Source of the DNA: Fibrella aestuarina BUZ 2 | GTDB taxonomy: Bacteria; Bacteroidota; Bacteroidia; Cytophagales; Spirosomataceae | Length of the DNA: 64,000 bases | NCBI RefSeq assembly: GCF_000331105.1 | Contig: NC_020054.1 | Location: forward strand, 6,337,815 to 6,401,814 | Direction of reading: 5' to 3' | In this document: positions 26,984 through 37,042 of the stretch, one piece after another | Numbering within the stretch: position 1 is the stretch's first letter | Layout: every line of letters starts with the position of its first letter | Made by a program: the position numbers and the translations under genes | The notes under the pieces: generated by a model | Database searches by the model: none | Seen by the model: the letters and a program-made list of their open reading frames with translations, nothing else | What the model was told of the DNA's origin: nothing

Positions 26984-28093
26984 ATGAATACCAAGTTATT
27001 GCTCCGGGTGGGGGGCGTTATCATTCTGGTCGCTGCGCTTTTCTTCGGGTACAGTGAATTTCGGTACCTGCAACGTTATGAAACCACCGACGACGCTCAG
27101 ATCGATGGCGATGTCGACCCCGTGACGCCTAAAGTGGGTGGGTACGTAAAAGCCATTCGCTTCAAGGATAATCAGTTTGTGCACGAAGGCGATACGCTGT
27201 TCGTGATCGACGATGCCGATTACCGCATCCGGGTCGCGCAGGCCGAAGCCGCCCTGCAAAGTGCACAGGCCGGTGTTGGCGTGAGCCGGTCGCAGGTGAA
27301 CGTGGCTGCCGCTACCATTCAGAGTTCGCAGGCAACCGTGCAAACGGCCCGCAACCAGGTCGCTACGGCGCAGGCCAATCTGGCCGCCGCGCAGGCCCGC
27401 GCCCGCAAAGCGAGCCAGGATTTTGACCGGTACAGCCGGTTGTTAGCCGAAAAAACGGTGCCGCAGCAACAGTTCGACGCCGTACAGGCCGAGCGCGATG
27501 CCGCGCAGGCGCAGGTACAGGCCGCTCAGGCGCAGCTCCAGACGGCGCAGGCACAGGTAGCGGCGGCGGGTACCCAAACGGGGGTAACCAGCTCGCAGCG
27601 CCGGGCCACAGAAAGCCAGATCTCGGTCGTGCAGGCCACCATCAAGCAACGACAAACCGAACTCGACCTGGCCAACCTGCAATTGTCGTACACGATTGTG
27701 CGGGCACCGGCGTCGGGTGTGATCTCGAAGCGGTCGGTGCAGGTGGGTCAGCTCATTCAGGCGGGGCAGGCGCTGTGCTCGGTAGTTGGCAACGACAACC
27801 TATGGGTAACGGCCAACTTCAAGGAAACGCAGGTGGGGCAGATGCAGCCCGGCCAGCAGGTTAACATCGAAGTAGATGCCTTCGACGGCGAGAAATTCAC
27901 GGGCCGGATTGGTTCGTTTGCCGGTGCCACGGGCGCCAAATTCTCGCTGCTGCCGCCCGACAATGCCACGGGTAACTACGTGAAAGTGGTACAGCGGATT
28001 CCGGTACGGATCGAATTGGACAAAAACAGTCCCCTGTTTGCCCGCCTGCGCCCCGGCATGAGCGCAACCGTGGCCGTGGATATTCAGAAGTAA
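26984..28093 (+). CDS. HlyD/EmrA-type membrane fusion protein
   Basis: 369 residues from the ATG at 26984, starting with one membrane anchor (LLLRVGGVIILVAALFFGY). ETTDDAQIDGDVDPVTPKVG is the typical EmrA lipoyl-domain entry; a long Ala/Gln-rich coiled coil follows (about residues 80-230), then LSYTIVRAPASGVISKRSV and the beta-barrel part. It bridges the inner-membrane pump and the TolC channel. It lies 19 bp after the TolC gene. Confidence 0.93.
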   Translation: MNTKLLLRVGGVIILVAALFFGYSEFRYLQRYETTDDAQIDGDVDPVTPKVGGYVKAIRFKDNQFVHEGDTLFVIDDADYRIRVAQAEAALQSAQAGVGVSRSQVNVAAATIQSSQATVQTARNQVATAQANLAAAQARARKASQDFDRYSRLLAEKTVPQQQFDAVQAERDAAQAQVQAAQAQLQTAQAQVAAAGTQTGVTSSQRRATESQISVVQATIKQRQTELDLANLQLSYTIVRAPASGVISKRSVQVGQLIQAGQALCSVVGNDNLWVTANFKETQVGQMQPGQQVNIEVDAFDGEKFTGRIGSFAGATGAKFSLLPPDNATGNYVKVVQRIPVRIELDKNSPLFARLRPGMSATVAVDIQK

Positions 28094-28096
28094 AGA

Positions 28097-28216
28097 GTCA
28101 TTTGCCTTCGGCGTCATTGATGGTCATTCGTAGTCATTCATTGTTTTTACGACCAATGACAATGAATGACTACGAATGACCATCAATGACTACGAATGAC
28201 GGCGAAGCCAAATGAC
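28097..28216. repeat. Very long hairpin inside the efflux operon
   Basis: Left arm 28097-28143 (47 bp) and right arm 28160-28216 (57 bp) pair nearly perfectly; the right arm carries one extra 10-nt CGTAGTCATT-type unit. Loop about 16 nt. It lies between the adaptor and pump genes. Confidence 0.9.
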
Positions 28217-28236
28217 CACTTAATGACAGTTCAACC

Positions 28237-29793
28237 ATGAAATTAGGCTTTGATAAATGGGTCGTTGTCCTGACAGTGACGACGGCCGCCCTGCTTCAAA
28301 CCATCGACTCGTCCATCGTCAACGTGACGCTGAACCAGATGATGGGGAACCTCGGCGCATCGCTGGGCGACATTAGCTGGGTGGTAACGGGCTACGCGGC
28401 GGCCAGTGCGGTGATGATTACGATGTCGGGTTGGCTCAGCGCCAAACTGGGGCGGCGCAATTACTTCGCGGCCTCGATCGTCGTCTTCACGATTGCATCG
28501 GTCTTCTGCGGGCTGTCGACCAACGTGTGGGAACTGGTCTTTTTCCGGGTCTTACAGGGTATCGGCGGGGGCGGTTTGCTCACCACGGCCCAATCCATTC
28601 TGATTCAGACGTTTCCGAAGGAAGACATTGGTATCGCCAACGCCATCTTCGGGATGGGCGTAATTATCGGGCCGTCGATCGGCCCTACGTTGGGTGGTTA
28701 CATCACCGATAACCTCTCGTGGAACTGGGTGTTCTACATCAATATTCCGTTCGGTATCCTGGCTACGGTGATGACCTACGCCTACATTAAAGAACCGGCG
28801 GAGAAAGTGGCAGCAGGGAGTATGGACTGGCTGGCGCTGATCATGCTCACCGTGGGCATTGGCGGGTTGCAGATCATTCTGGAGAAAGGGCAGGAAAACG
28901 ACTGGTTCGATTCGCGCTTTATCACCCTCATGACTACCGCCGCCGTGCTGTGCATCGTCGGCTTCATCTGGCGGCAACTGACCGTCGACATCCCCATTCT
29001 CGATTTGCGGCTGCTCCGGCGGCGACGCTACGCGGTGGGTACGTTGTTCAACTTCATTCTGGGCTTCGGGCTGTTTGCGTCGGTGTTCATCATCCCGGTT
29101 TTCTGCCAGACCATTCTGGGGTTCACGGCGAGCCAAACCGGGTTGCTGCTGATGCCGGGCTCCATTGCCACCGGCCTGATGATGCCCGTGGTGGGTGGGT
29201 TGTTGCGGAAGAATTTCACCTCGCCCATCGTGTATGCCGGGATCGGTTTCCTGATGTTCTTCGGCTTTTGTTTCGACCTGTCGTTCATCAGCCTGGAAGC
29301 GGGCCCCGATTATTTCTTCTGGCCGCTCATTGTCCGGGGTATCGGTATGGGGCTGATCTTCATTCCCCTAACGACCGTGACGCTGGCCGACCTGAAGCCG
29401 GTTGAGATTCCGCAGGGATCGGCGCTATCGAACACCATCCGGCAGTTGGGCGGTACGTTCGGTACGGCCATCATGACGACCTACATCTCGACCCGGACGG
29501 TATTTCACAGCTCACGGCTGGGGGATAACATCTCGGTTTACAACCCGCTCTCGGCCGATCGGCTGCGGCAATACACGCAACTGTTTCTGTCGAAAGGCGA
29601 TGCGCTGGTAACAGCCACCAGTAAGGCCTACCGGCTGCTGCAAGGGTCGGTGGTGAAACAGGCGCTGGTGATGACCTATGCCGACGCCTTCCTAATTATC
29701 GGTGGTTTTTTCCTCGTCTGCGTGCCGCTGCTATTGCTCTTCATCGGTAAGAAGATCGAAGCCCCGGCCCACGTCGAGATGGCGATGGAATAA
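28237..29793 (+). CDS. DHA2 (EmrB/QacA) family drug efflux MFS transporter
   Basis: 518 residues, 14 predicted membrane segments. Motifs of the DHA2 family: TIDSSIVNVTLNQMMGNL near the first helix, LGRRNYFAASIVVFT, and motif C-like GMGVIIGPSIGPTLGGYI. Proton-driven export of drugs or other amphiphiles through the adaptor and TolC partner. Confidence 0.94.
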   Translation: MKLGFDKWVVVLTVTTAALLQTIDSSIVNVTLNQMMGNLGASLGDISWVVTGYAAASAVMITMSGWLSAKLGRRNYFAASIVVFTIASVFCGLSTNVWELVFFRVLQGIGGGGLLTTAQSILIQTFPKEDIGIANAIFGMGVIIGPSIGPTLGGYITDNLSWNWVFYINIPFGILATVMTYAYIKEPAEKVAAGSMDWLALIMLTVGIGGLQIILEKGQENDWFDSRFITLMTTAAVLCIVGFIWRQLTVDIPILDLRLLRRRRYAVGTLFNFILGFGLFASVFIIPVFCQTILGFTASQTGLLLMPGSIATGLMMPVVGGLLRKNFTSPIVYAGIGFLMFFGFCFDLSFISLEAGPDYFFWPLIVRGIGMGLIFIPLTTVTLADLKPVEIPQGSALSNTIRQLGGTFGTAIMTTYISTRTVFHSSRLGDNISVYNPLSADRLRQYTQLFLSKGDALVTATSKAYRLLQGSVVKQALVMTYADAFLIIGGFFLVCVPLLLLFIGKKIEAPAHVEMAME

Positions 29794-29797
29794 GGGT

Positions 29798-29919
29798 AGT
29801 CTGGAAAGTCGGATAGCAAAGAAGTCCGTAGTCTGGATAGTCGTTTGGGTGTTGCTTACGCATTCTCACACAACGACTATCCAGACTACGGACTTCTTTG
29901 CTATCCGACTTTCCAGACT
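29798..29919. terminator. Exceptionally long perfect hairpin between convergent genes
   Basis: 48-bp arms (29798-29845 and 29872-29919) with no mismatch and a 26-nt loop, followed by CTTTT. It lies between the efflux pump and DJ-1 genes and could end transcription from both sides, but is far longer than a normal terminator. Confidence 0.93.
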
Positions 29920-29922
29920 CTT

Positions 29923-30603
29923 TTACTTTTCAAACATCTCTTCCACCACTTTCCGGCCGACTTTGCGGGCGGAGAGTGGGTTTTGGCCCGTGATGAGGCG
30001 TTCGTCTACTTCCAGGTGCGGCATGTACGGAATCAGCGATTTGCTGTAGACCGCGCCGCGTTTTTTCAATTCGTCCTCCAGCAGAAACGGCACCTCCCCG
30101 TCGAGCCGGACGAGCTTTTCTTCCATGTTGGAAAAGCCCGTTACCTGCTTGTCTTTCAGGAAGGGCGTTCCGTCAGAGAGTGTCACGTTGAGCAATCCCG
30201 CCACGCCGTGGCAAACCGCCGCTACCATGCCGCCATGTTCGTAGACGTGGCGCGTAATGGCCTGTAAGGCTTCGTTGTTCGGGAAATCCCACATGGTGCC
30301 GTGCCCGCCCGTGAAGTAGATAATCTGGTAATCGGCGGCACGTACCTGATCGGGCCGGAGCGAATTGGCCAGTTTTTCGGCGAACACCGGATTATGCGTC
30401 CATTTATCGTTCGTGTTGTCGCGCGATTCGACGCTGCGCTGATCGAGCGGAATCGGCCCACCCTGCGGACTTACAAAGTCGAACTGGATGTTTCGATCCT
30501 GCAATTCGTCGTAGAAATGCGTAGCCTCGCTGAGCCAAAGGCCTGTCTTCTGGGGTTTGGTCGGGTAATCGGCGTGACTCGTACAAACGATCAATGCTTT
30601 CAT
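29923..30603 (-). CDS. DJ-1/PfpI superfamily protein (class I glutamine amidotransferase-like)
   Basis: 226 residues, start ATG 30603. Nucleophile elbow AAVCHGVAG with Cys131-His132 and partner Glu26 (GLWLSEATHF), plus GGHGTMWDFPNN, placing it near the Hsp31/YajL-like glyoxalase III and chaperone group. Cytoplasmic stress function is likely. Some members are simple hydratases, so the substrate is unproven. Confidence 0.88.
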   Translation of the reverse strand: MKALIVCTSHADYPTKPQKTGLWLSEATHFYDELQDRNIQFDFVSPQGGPIPLDQRSVESRDNTNDKWTHNPVFAEKLANSLRPDQVRAADYQIIYFTGGHGTMWDFPNNEALQAITRHVYEHGGMVAAVCHGVAGLLNVTLSDGTPFLKDKQVTGFSNMEEKLVRLDGEVPFLLEDELKKRGAVYSKSLIPYMPHLEVDERLITGQNPLSARKVGRKVVEEMFEK

Positions 30604-30689
30604 GGCAAGGCGTGTTCAATAGGCAACGGCGAAAGTTACAGCATAACGGCGGAGGGGGCAAACCGCCGCCCCGTCTTACCCCGTCAAGA

Positions 30690-33047
30690 TTAGCGCGTTA
30701 CCATCAGTTTGTTGGTCTGGCTGTAGTCGCCGGTGTCGAGCCGATACAGGTATAAACCCGCCGGCCAGGTGCCCGTATCCACCCCGATCCGGTGCGAACC
30801 CGCCGGGTACATACCTTCGGCTAGCGTCTTGACCAACGTACCTGAACTGCTCAGCAGCCGCAGCGAGATCGCCCGCGCACTCGGCAGCGTAAACGAGATG
30901 TAGGCCATCTGACCCGCCGGGTTGGGTACGTGCCGCAGACTCACGATCGATGCTGGTTCGCTGGCCGTCAGCACCAACGCATCGGACACCGTGGTGCAGC
31001 CGTTGGTCGTTACGCGCACGGCATACGTACCCGGAGCCGTGTTGGTGAACGTCGGGCCGGTCGCGTTCGGAATCACTACTCCATTCAAAAGCCATTGATT
31101 GCCCGTAGGGCTGCTCGATGTCAGGCCATTGGCCGTGGCGGTGATGGTCGGTTTGGCCGGAATGGCGTTGATACTAACGGCGACGGGCGATGAAGCGGCA
31201 CTGACACAGCCGCTGGCGTTGCGCGCCGTGATGGTGTAGTTGCCCGAGGCCGTGGCTGAATACGTCGACGACACGGCCCCCGCAATGGGGGCTCCGTTGA
31301 GCAGCCACTGGTAGCTAACTTCTGCACCATCGGCTTTCAACGACACCGCCGAACCCGCACAGACCGACGCGCTGCCTACTACGGTTACCGCGGGCGTTGC
31401 TGGCGCCGGGCTGTTGGCGATCACGACTTCATTGGAAATAAGGCTGTTACACCCGGCCGCATTCCGTACCGACAAGGCGTAGCTGCCTGCCTGCGTTACC
31501 GTCAGTGAGGCGGTCCGGTCGGGCAGGGGCGCGCCGTTGAGGTACCAGATGTACGTATCGCTTTGGGGCGCTACCAGTACCGACGAACTGCCCGCGCAAA
31601 AGGTCGTCCCCCCGCTGACGCCGATGGTAGGGCGCGTGGGTACGTTGGCACAGTTGACGTTGGTGTTGAGCAACGCCCGCAGCGTGGCGCGCCCGCCCGT
31701 AGCCACCTGAAATGGCTTGCCCATGTATGAGATCAAGCCCTCGGTTGTTTGCATCGCTACCCGACCCTCGGCGCGTTTGGCCATGTAATCGTAGTAAGCC
31801 ATTTCGGTGGGCGTAAGCAGGCTTTCCGACAGCACGATAGAGGCGATGGCGTACCGTTTCTGACTTTGCGTGGCGTTGGGCACCCGTGGGCCTTCGATGG
31901 CGATAAAGTCGTTGATGCTGTAGGTATTGAACGCCGTTTTAGGGAATGTACCGCCCGCAGGTACGTTGGTTTGGTCTTTGAAGATCACGGCGGTCTGTTT
32001 TACATCGGCGGGTGCCAGTAACCCCATCATGTACAGCTCCCAGTCGTTATAGCCGCCTTCAACCGTTTTAGGGTTGTAATCCAGCCTCCAGCTATCGCCA
32101 AGGTCCACGAAGTTGTAGTTGAAATTACTGCCCTGCCTGGTGGCACCGCCGCTGTAGCCCATCACGGCCGTAGCCAAGTTGGAGATAGGCCAATGCGGAA
32201 CCCCATCTTTCAAAAAGCTTTTGCTCGACTGGTTAATCCACTGATGCGCTACTTCGTGGATGTAGCCCTGATTGGCCCCGTCGAATAGGCTGGGCAGCGG
32301 AAACTGATTGTAGCCGATCAGCCGCCCCGCGCTACCAAACGGAGCACCGCCGTTGGCAGGCCCGGTACCGAAGCCAATACCCTGCACGGTGTTGTTGATC
32401 GTGGCGTGATAGCGGTTGTCTAGAAAGCCGGGCACGAGCACGTAATTGATAAAATCAAACTCGTCGGCGTGGTACTTGTAGAAGGTTTTTGTATAGGCCT
32501 GCCGGTCATTATCGGCCGGGGTGCTGATCGTCGACGGGACGACGATGTTGAAGACGTAATCCGAATACTGGGTGTTGTTGTCGATTTTTCTGGGCGTAAC
32601 AACGGGTACGTCGGCGGGGAGTAGCAGAATGAACCCGTTGACCTGCGAGCTCTGCGTGGTGCCCACAAACAGGCGGATAAACCCAAAGAAAGGCTCGGCC
32701 CATTTACCAGCCGGCGGCGCGATGTTGGCCGAAAAGATGCCGTCTTTGGCTTTCTTATCGCCGTTGCTACCGTTGTCGTTCAGCGTTACCGTCGTCTGCG
32801 TGGTTTCATTAACCATGCGCAACTCGGTAGGTTGTCCTGCCGTCGTCACCTCAAGCAGGACCTGTTGCGTACTGTTGATCGGAACCACGCTCGGCGTCAG
32901 CGCATACCGGACGATACGTTCACCCGCCAACGGTTTGTTGATGGTAACCATCTGCGCCAGATCGTTGTGGCAACTTGTCGTAGACTGCGCCTGTAAGGCA
33001 GTGATCAGGTGCAGAAAGAAGAGGGCGGATAGTAGCAGTTGTTTCAT
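30690..33047 (-). CDS. T9SS-exported HExxH metalloprotein with Ig-like repeats
   Basis: 785 residues. Signal peptide MKQLLLSALFFLHLITALQA; an N-terminal beta domain (about 40-145); then a region with QGYIHEVAHQWINQ, in which His264, Glu265 and His268 form a zincin-like HExxH motif. From about residue 470 come three Ig-like modules with a Cys...W-LNG...SYALSV pattern, and finally a type IX secretion sorting domain (VPNPAGQMAYISF to LYLYRLDTGDYSQTNKLMV). It is therefore probably a cell-surface or released metallopeptidase or binding protein. No known peptidase family was recognised by eye. Confidence 0.82.
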   Translation of the reverse strand: MKQLLLSALFFLHLITALQAQSTTSCHNDLAQMVTINKPLAGERIVRYALTPSVVPINSTQQVLLEVTTAGQPTELRMVNETTQTTVTLNDNGSNGDKKAKDGIFSANIAPPAGKWAEPFFGFIRLFVGTTQSSQVNGFILLLPADVPVVTPRKIDNNTQYSDYVFNIVVPSTISTPADNDRQAYTKTFYKYHADEFDFINYVLVPGFLDNRYHATINNTVQGIGFGTGPANGGAPFGSAGRLIGYNQFPLPSLFDGANQGYIHEVAHQWINQSSKSFLKDGVPHWPISNLATAVMGYSGGATRQGSNFNYNFVDLGDSWRLDYNPKTVEGGYNDWELYMMGLLAPADVKQTAVIFKDQTNVPAGGTFPKTAFNTYSINDFIAIEGPRVPNATQSQKRYAIASIVLSESLLTPTEMAYYDYMAKRAEGRVAMQTTEGLISYMGKPFQVATGGRATLRALLNTNVNCANVPTRPTIGVSGGTTFCAGSSSVLVAPQSDTYIWYLNGAPLPDRTASLTVTQAGSYALSVRNAAGCNSLISNEVVIANSPAPATPAVTVVGSASVCAGSAVSLKADGAEVSYQWLLNGAPIAGAVSSTYSATASGNYTITARNASGCVSAASSPVAVSINAIPAKPTITATANGLTSSSPTGNQWLLNGVVIPNATGPTFTNTAPGTYAVRVTTNGCTTVSDALVLTASEPASIVSLRHVPNPAGQMAYISFTLPSARAISLRLLSSSGTLVKTLAEGMYPAGSHRIGVDTGTWPAGLYLYRLDTGDYSQTNKLMVTR

Positions 33048-33154
33048 GCAGCAAAACGAATTTGACTGGATCTAAAGCAGTTAGTCAGTGAAAATATACC
33101 GTTTTGCAAAAGCCCGGTCAGCGACCCGAACAGATCGCCAACCGGGCTGGCTAC

Positions 33155-33802
33155 TTACGATCGACTCGCGACAAACAGCGCCTGCCGACTATAGGTCTGA
33201 TCGGTGAGTTGATCGAGCAGGAAACGGGACAGATCAACACCCGCAATCTGCTGGCCAGGCAGGTGATGCGCCCCTACAACGTACCCAGCCGATTTGGCCT
33301 CGGGCACAATGCGAGGGACGCGCACATACGTCCAGTTGAGGGGGCTGTCGTGCAGCAACCCGTACTCAACCCGGCGGTCAGCCATCATAGCTCCGAAGTG
33401 CTGCTCCATAAAGTTGGCAGCGGCGCGAGTCGGGCCGTCGAGGGGTTCCTGCCCCGTATCGAACAGGCTCGACACGACCACATACCGGCTGATGCCCGCC
33501 TGCGCCATTGCGGCGATAATGCCACGGGTAACGGCGGAGGTAATGGGCAGCGTTTCGCCCTTCGGGTGGCCCAGCGTGCTCAGCAGGGCCGTACTGCCCG
33601 TCAGCAATTCGCGGAGCGCATCTCCATCGCGGGCATCACCCGGCAGGATCGTGAGATTAGGGTCCCGGATCGGAAATGACTCGGGCTGGCGAAGCAACAG
33701 GCGAACGCGGTATCCCGTGCGAAGGGCTTCCTGCACAAGGGGCCGCCCGGCTTTCCCGGCACCGCCCAGACTAGAAATGGTTGGTTGTGAATTGGTATGC
33801 AT
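33155..33802 (-). CDS. NAD(P)-binding NmrA/SDR-like protein
   Basis: 215 residues from the ATG at 33802 (an upstream ATG at 33829 adds nine). Rossmann fold with ISSLGGAGKAGRPLVQEALR, LLRQPESF, and YVVVSSLFDTG. Resembles atypical short-chain dehydrogenases used as redox sensors or epimerases. No catalytic Tyr-x-x-x-Lys is evident. Confidence 0.82.
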   Translation of the reverse strand: MHTNSQPTISSLGGAGKAGRPLVQEALRTGYRVRLLLRQPESFPIRDPNLTILPGDARDGDALRELLTGSTALLSTLGHPKGETLPITSAVTRGIIAAMAQAGISRYVVVSSLFDTGQEPLDGPTRAAANFMEQHFGAMMADRRVEYGLLHDSPLNWTYVRVPRIVPEAKSAGYVVGAHHLPGQQIAGVDLSRFLLDQLTDQTYSRQALFVASRS

Positions 33803-33909
33803 ACGGCTAACCAGCTGATGATGGAACAATCAGACAAACCGCTCCCGGTACCGTCGAGGGCACGCTGAGCGGGCGGCGTTATGGTTAGCAGCGTTTAATG
33901 GGGTAAAAA

Positions 33910-33969
33910 TAAAGGCCAATGATCAAGGTCCAAGCGGTTTGCCACCTGGACCTTGATCATTGGCCTTTA
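33910..33969. repeat. Long perfect hairpin 3' of uvrA
   Basis: 23-bp perfect arms around a 14-nt loop, ending 2 bp beyond the uvrA stop codon. Confidence 0.88.
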
Positions 33970-33971
33970 CA

Positions 33972-36944
33972 CTAGACTTTCCCTTTCAGGAAATCAGCCG
34001 TATAGCTGACACCTTCATCGAGTTTGGTCATCTCTTCGGGCGTCCCGGTGAAGGTAACGTACCCACCCGCGTCGCCGCCTTCTTTGCCCAAATCGATGAT
34101 GTGGTCGGCGGATTTGATCACCTCCATATTGTGCTCGATGATGATCACCGAATCGCCTTGATCGACCAGCGCGTTGATGGCTTTCAGCAGCTTACGGATG
34201 TCGTGAAAATGCAGGCCGGTGGTGGGTTCGTCGAAGATGAAGAGCGTCTTGCCTTTGTTGGGATTGCCCTTAGTCAGGAACGACGCCAGCTTCACGCGCT
34301 GCGCTTCACCGCCCGACAGCGTATTGGCCGACTGCCCCAGGCCGATGTAGCCCAGGCCCACCTCCTGCAACGGCAGTAGCTTATCGACCATCTTCGGCTC
34401 GACTTTCCGGAAAAAGTCGATGGCCTCGTCGACGGTCATGTCCAGAATATCCGACACGTTCTTATCGCCCAATGTCACCTCCAGCGTTTCCTGCTTGAAG
34501 CGTTTGCCGCCGCAGCCTTCGCATTTGAGGTAAATATCAGCCATGAACTGCATCTCGACTTTTACCTCGCCTTCGCCCTGACACACCTCGCAGCGCCCGC
34601 CGTCGACGTTGAACGAAAACTGGCTGGGTTTGTAGCCGCGCGCTTTCGAAATCGCCTGATCGGCCATTACCTGCCGGAGGTAATCGTAGGCCTTGATGTA
34701 GGTAACGGGGTTCGATCGGCTCGATTTGCCGATGGGATTCTGGTCGATCATCTCGATCGCCGCAACCCGGTCCACGGAACCCGTCAGCTCGGTGTATTTC
34801 CCCGATTCTTCGCCCCCTTCGCCTTTTATGCGACTGAGCGCCGGGTAGAGCACCTTCCGAATGAGCGTCGATTTACCCGATCCTGACACGCCCGTCACGA
34901 CCGCCATTGTGTTGAGCGGAAAGCGCACGTCGACGTCTTTAAGGTTGTTTTCGCGCGCGCCTTTCAGTTCGATCCAGTGCGTCGGTTTCCGCCGGAACGT
35001 CGGCACCGGCACCGTCTCCCGACCGGTGAGGAAATCGAGGGTATGAGAGTGTAATGATGAGTGATGAGTGATGAATGATGAATGGGCCTTAGTAGGCGTA
35101 GTTGCTTCACCATTAGCAGTTTCATTCATCGTTCTGCGTTCATCATTCATCATTGAGGCGATAGCCTCCCATGTTCCCTGAAACACGAGGTGACCGCCAC
35201 CGGAACCGGCTTCGGGGCCGATGTCGATGATCTGATCGGCGGCGCGCATCACTTCTTCTTCGTGCTCCACCACAATCACGGTGTTGCCCATGTCGCGGAG
35301 GGTTTCCAGCACGCTCACGAGCCGCTGCGTATCGCGCGGGTGCAGCCCGATGCTGGGTTCGTCGAGGATGTACATCGACCCTACGAGCGCCGAACCGAGC
35401 GATGTTGCCAGCTTGATCCGCTGGTATTCGCCACCCGAGAGGCTGTTGGTCAGCCGGTTGAGCGTGAGGTAACCGAGCCCAACGCGCTCCATATAATCGA
35501 GCCGATTCTGAATCTCGACCAGAATCCGGTCGGCCACTTTACGATCGCCTTCGGGCAACGCAAGCGTGCGGAAGAACTGCGCCGTCTGCGCGATGGGCAT
35601 CAGCACCAGATCGGTGATCGACTTGCCGCCCACTTTCACGAAGCTGGCATCGCGGCGGAGGCGTGAGCCCCGGCACTCCGGGCAGGTGGTCTTGCCCCGG
35701 TAGCGCGACAGCATCACGCGGTACTGCACCTTAAACGTCTGGCTTTCGACAAACGAGAAGAAATCGTTCAAGCCGTTGAAATACTGGTTACCCGTCCAAA
35801 GCACCTCCTGCTGTTCGCGGGACAGTTCTTTGTAGGGCCGATGAATGGGGAAGTCGAACCGAATGCCGTTGCGCAGCAGCGGTTTCAAAAACTCCTCGCT
35901 CATCTTTTCGCTCCGCCAGGGCATAATCGCCCCTTCAAACACCGACAGGTTTTTGTCGGGAATGACCAGGTCGGGGTCGATCCCCAGCACCTTTCCAAAC
36001 CCATCGCAGCGGCGGCAGGCCCCGTAGGGGTTGTTAAACGTAAACAGGTTGACACTCGGCTCCTCGAAGGCGACCCCGTCCAGCTCAAACCGGTCGGAGA
36101 AATCGCGCACCTCGACGCCCACCACATCGACGCGGCAGGCACCCTCGCCCTCGTTGAAGGCCGTTTGTACCGAATCGGAGAAGCGGTACTGCGTGTCTTC
36201 GTCGGGTTGGCCGTTTTCATCCAGAATCACCGTTCCCCGGTCGATGAGGATGTACAAGTCGTTAGCGGGTAGCTGCGCATCGGCTGGGCCATCAAGCACA
36301 TCCTCGATTTGAAGCACCTGCCCCTCCGAGACCAGCCGCGTGTAGCCTTTTTGCAGCAGAATTTTCAACTCGGCGGTCAGGGGGCGGTCTTCGCGCAGGT
36401 GCAGCGGTGCCATCACCATCACCCGCTGGCTTTCGGGCTGGGCGAAGATGAAATTTACCACGTCGGTGACGGTATCTTTCTTGACCACCCCACCCGAAAC
36501 GGGTGAGTAGGTGATACCGACGCGGGCATACAATAGCTTGAGGTAATCGTAGATTTCCGTCGACGTACCCACGGTCGAGCGCGGGTTGCGCGACGTCACT
36601 TTCTGCTCGATGGCGATGGCTGGCGAAACCCCCTTGATGTACTCGACCTCAGGTTTTTCCATCCGGCCCAGAAACTGCCGGGCGTAGCTGCTGAGGCTCT
36701 CGACGTACATGCGCTGCCCTTCGGCAAAGAGCGTATCGAAGGCCAGCGACGACTTGCCCGACCCCGACAACCCCGTGACAACCACCAGCTTGTTGCGCGG
36801 AATGGCGACATCGAGGCTCTTTAAATTATGGACTTTCGCCCCCTTGATGATAATGAACTGTTTGGGGTCTAACTGATCAACCGACCCATTCAGGGTACCA
36901 GTGGAAAGAACGGGCTGAACGTCGGCTTCGGCTTGTTGACTCAT
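33972..36944 (-). CDS. uvrA: Excinuclease ABC subunit A
   Basis: Damage-recognition ATPase of nucleotide excision repair. 990 residues, about 40 longer than usual. Two ABC ATPase units: Walker [15 protein letters not shown] (residues 58-71) and [14 protein letters not shown] (about 684), signatures LSGGEYQRI and LSGGEAQRV, and zinc-finger cysteines [24 protein letters not shown] and CEGCGG. The excess length is residues about 597-635, encoded by an in-frame hairpin element (35041-35157) in the linker between the ATPase halves. All motifs are intact, so the protein is probably functional. Confidence 0.97.
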   Translation of the reverse strand: MSQQAEADVQPVLSTGTLNGSVDQLDPKQFIIIKGAKVHNLKSLDVAIPRNKLVVVTGLSGSGKSSLAFDTLFAEGQRMYVESLSSYARQFLGRMEKPEVEYIKGVSPAIAIEQKVTSRNPRSTVGTSTEIYDYLKLLYARVGITYSPVSGGVVKKDTVTDVVNFIFAQPESQRVMVMAPLHLREDRPLTAELKILLQKGYTRLVSEGQVLQIEDVLDGPADAQLPANDLYILIDRGTVILDENGQPDEDTQYRFSDSVQTAFNEGEGACRVDVVGVEVRDFSDRFELDGVAFEEPSVNLFTFNNPYGACRRCDGFGKVLGIDPDLVIPDKNLSVFEGAIMPWRSEKMSEEFLKPLLRNGIRFDFPIHRPYKELSREQQEVLWTGNQYFNGLNDFFSFVESQTFKVQYRVMLSRYRGKTTCPECRGSRLRRDASFVKVGGKSITDLVLMPIAQTAQFFRTLALPEGDRKVADRILVEIQNRLDYMERVGLGYLTLNRLTNSLSGGEYQRIKLATSLGSALVGSMYILDEPSIGLHPRDTQRLVSVLETLRDMGNTVIVVEHEEEVMRAADQIIDIGPEAGSGGGHLVFQGTWEAIASMMNDERRTMNETANGEATTPTKAHSSFITHHSSLHSHTLDFLTGRETVPVPTFRRKPTHWIELKGARENNLKDVDVRFPLNTMAVVTGVSGSGKSTLIRKVLYPALSRIKGEGGEESGKYTELTGSVDRVAAIEMIDQNPIGKSSRSNPVTYIKAYDYLRQVMADQAISKARGYKPSQFSFNVDGGRCEVCQGEGEVKVEMQFMADIYLKCEGCGGKRFKQETLEVTLGDKNVSDILDMTVDEAIDFFRKVEPKMVDKLLPLQEVGLGYIGLGQSANTLSGGEAQRVKLASFLTKGNPNKGKTLFIFDEPTTGLHFHDIRKLLKAINALVDQGDSVIIIEHNMEVIKSADHIIDLGKEGGDAGGYVTFTGTPEEMTKLDEGVSYTADFLKGKV
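35041..35157. repeat. In-frame palindromic element inside uvrA
   Basis: About 117 bp (39 codons): left arm about 35051-35083 and right arm about 35123-35155 are imperfect inverted repeats made of 7-bp GATGAAT/GATGAGT units, with a 40-nt loop. Read in uvrA frame it gives [12 protein letters not shown]... and [14 protein letters not shown], low-complexity sequence not typical of UvrA. Confidence 0.85.
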
Positions 36945-37042
36945 GCGTTGGACTAGCAGATGGGCTATCTTGTTTCCAACGGAATTACAAGCCGGTAGGT
37001 TCGATTATGTTTGAGTTATAATACAACGATGGGTGGATAAAC

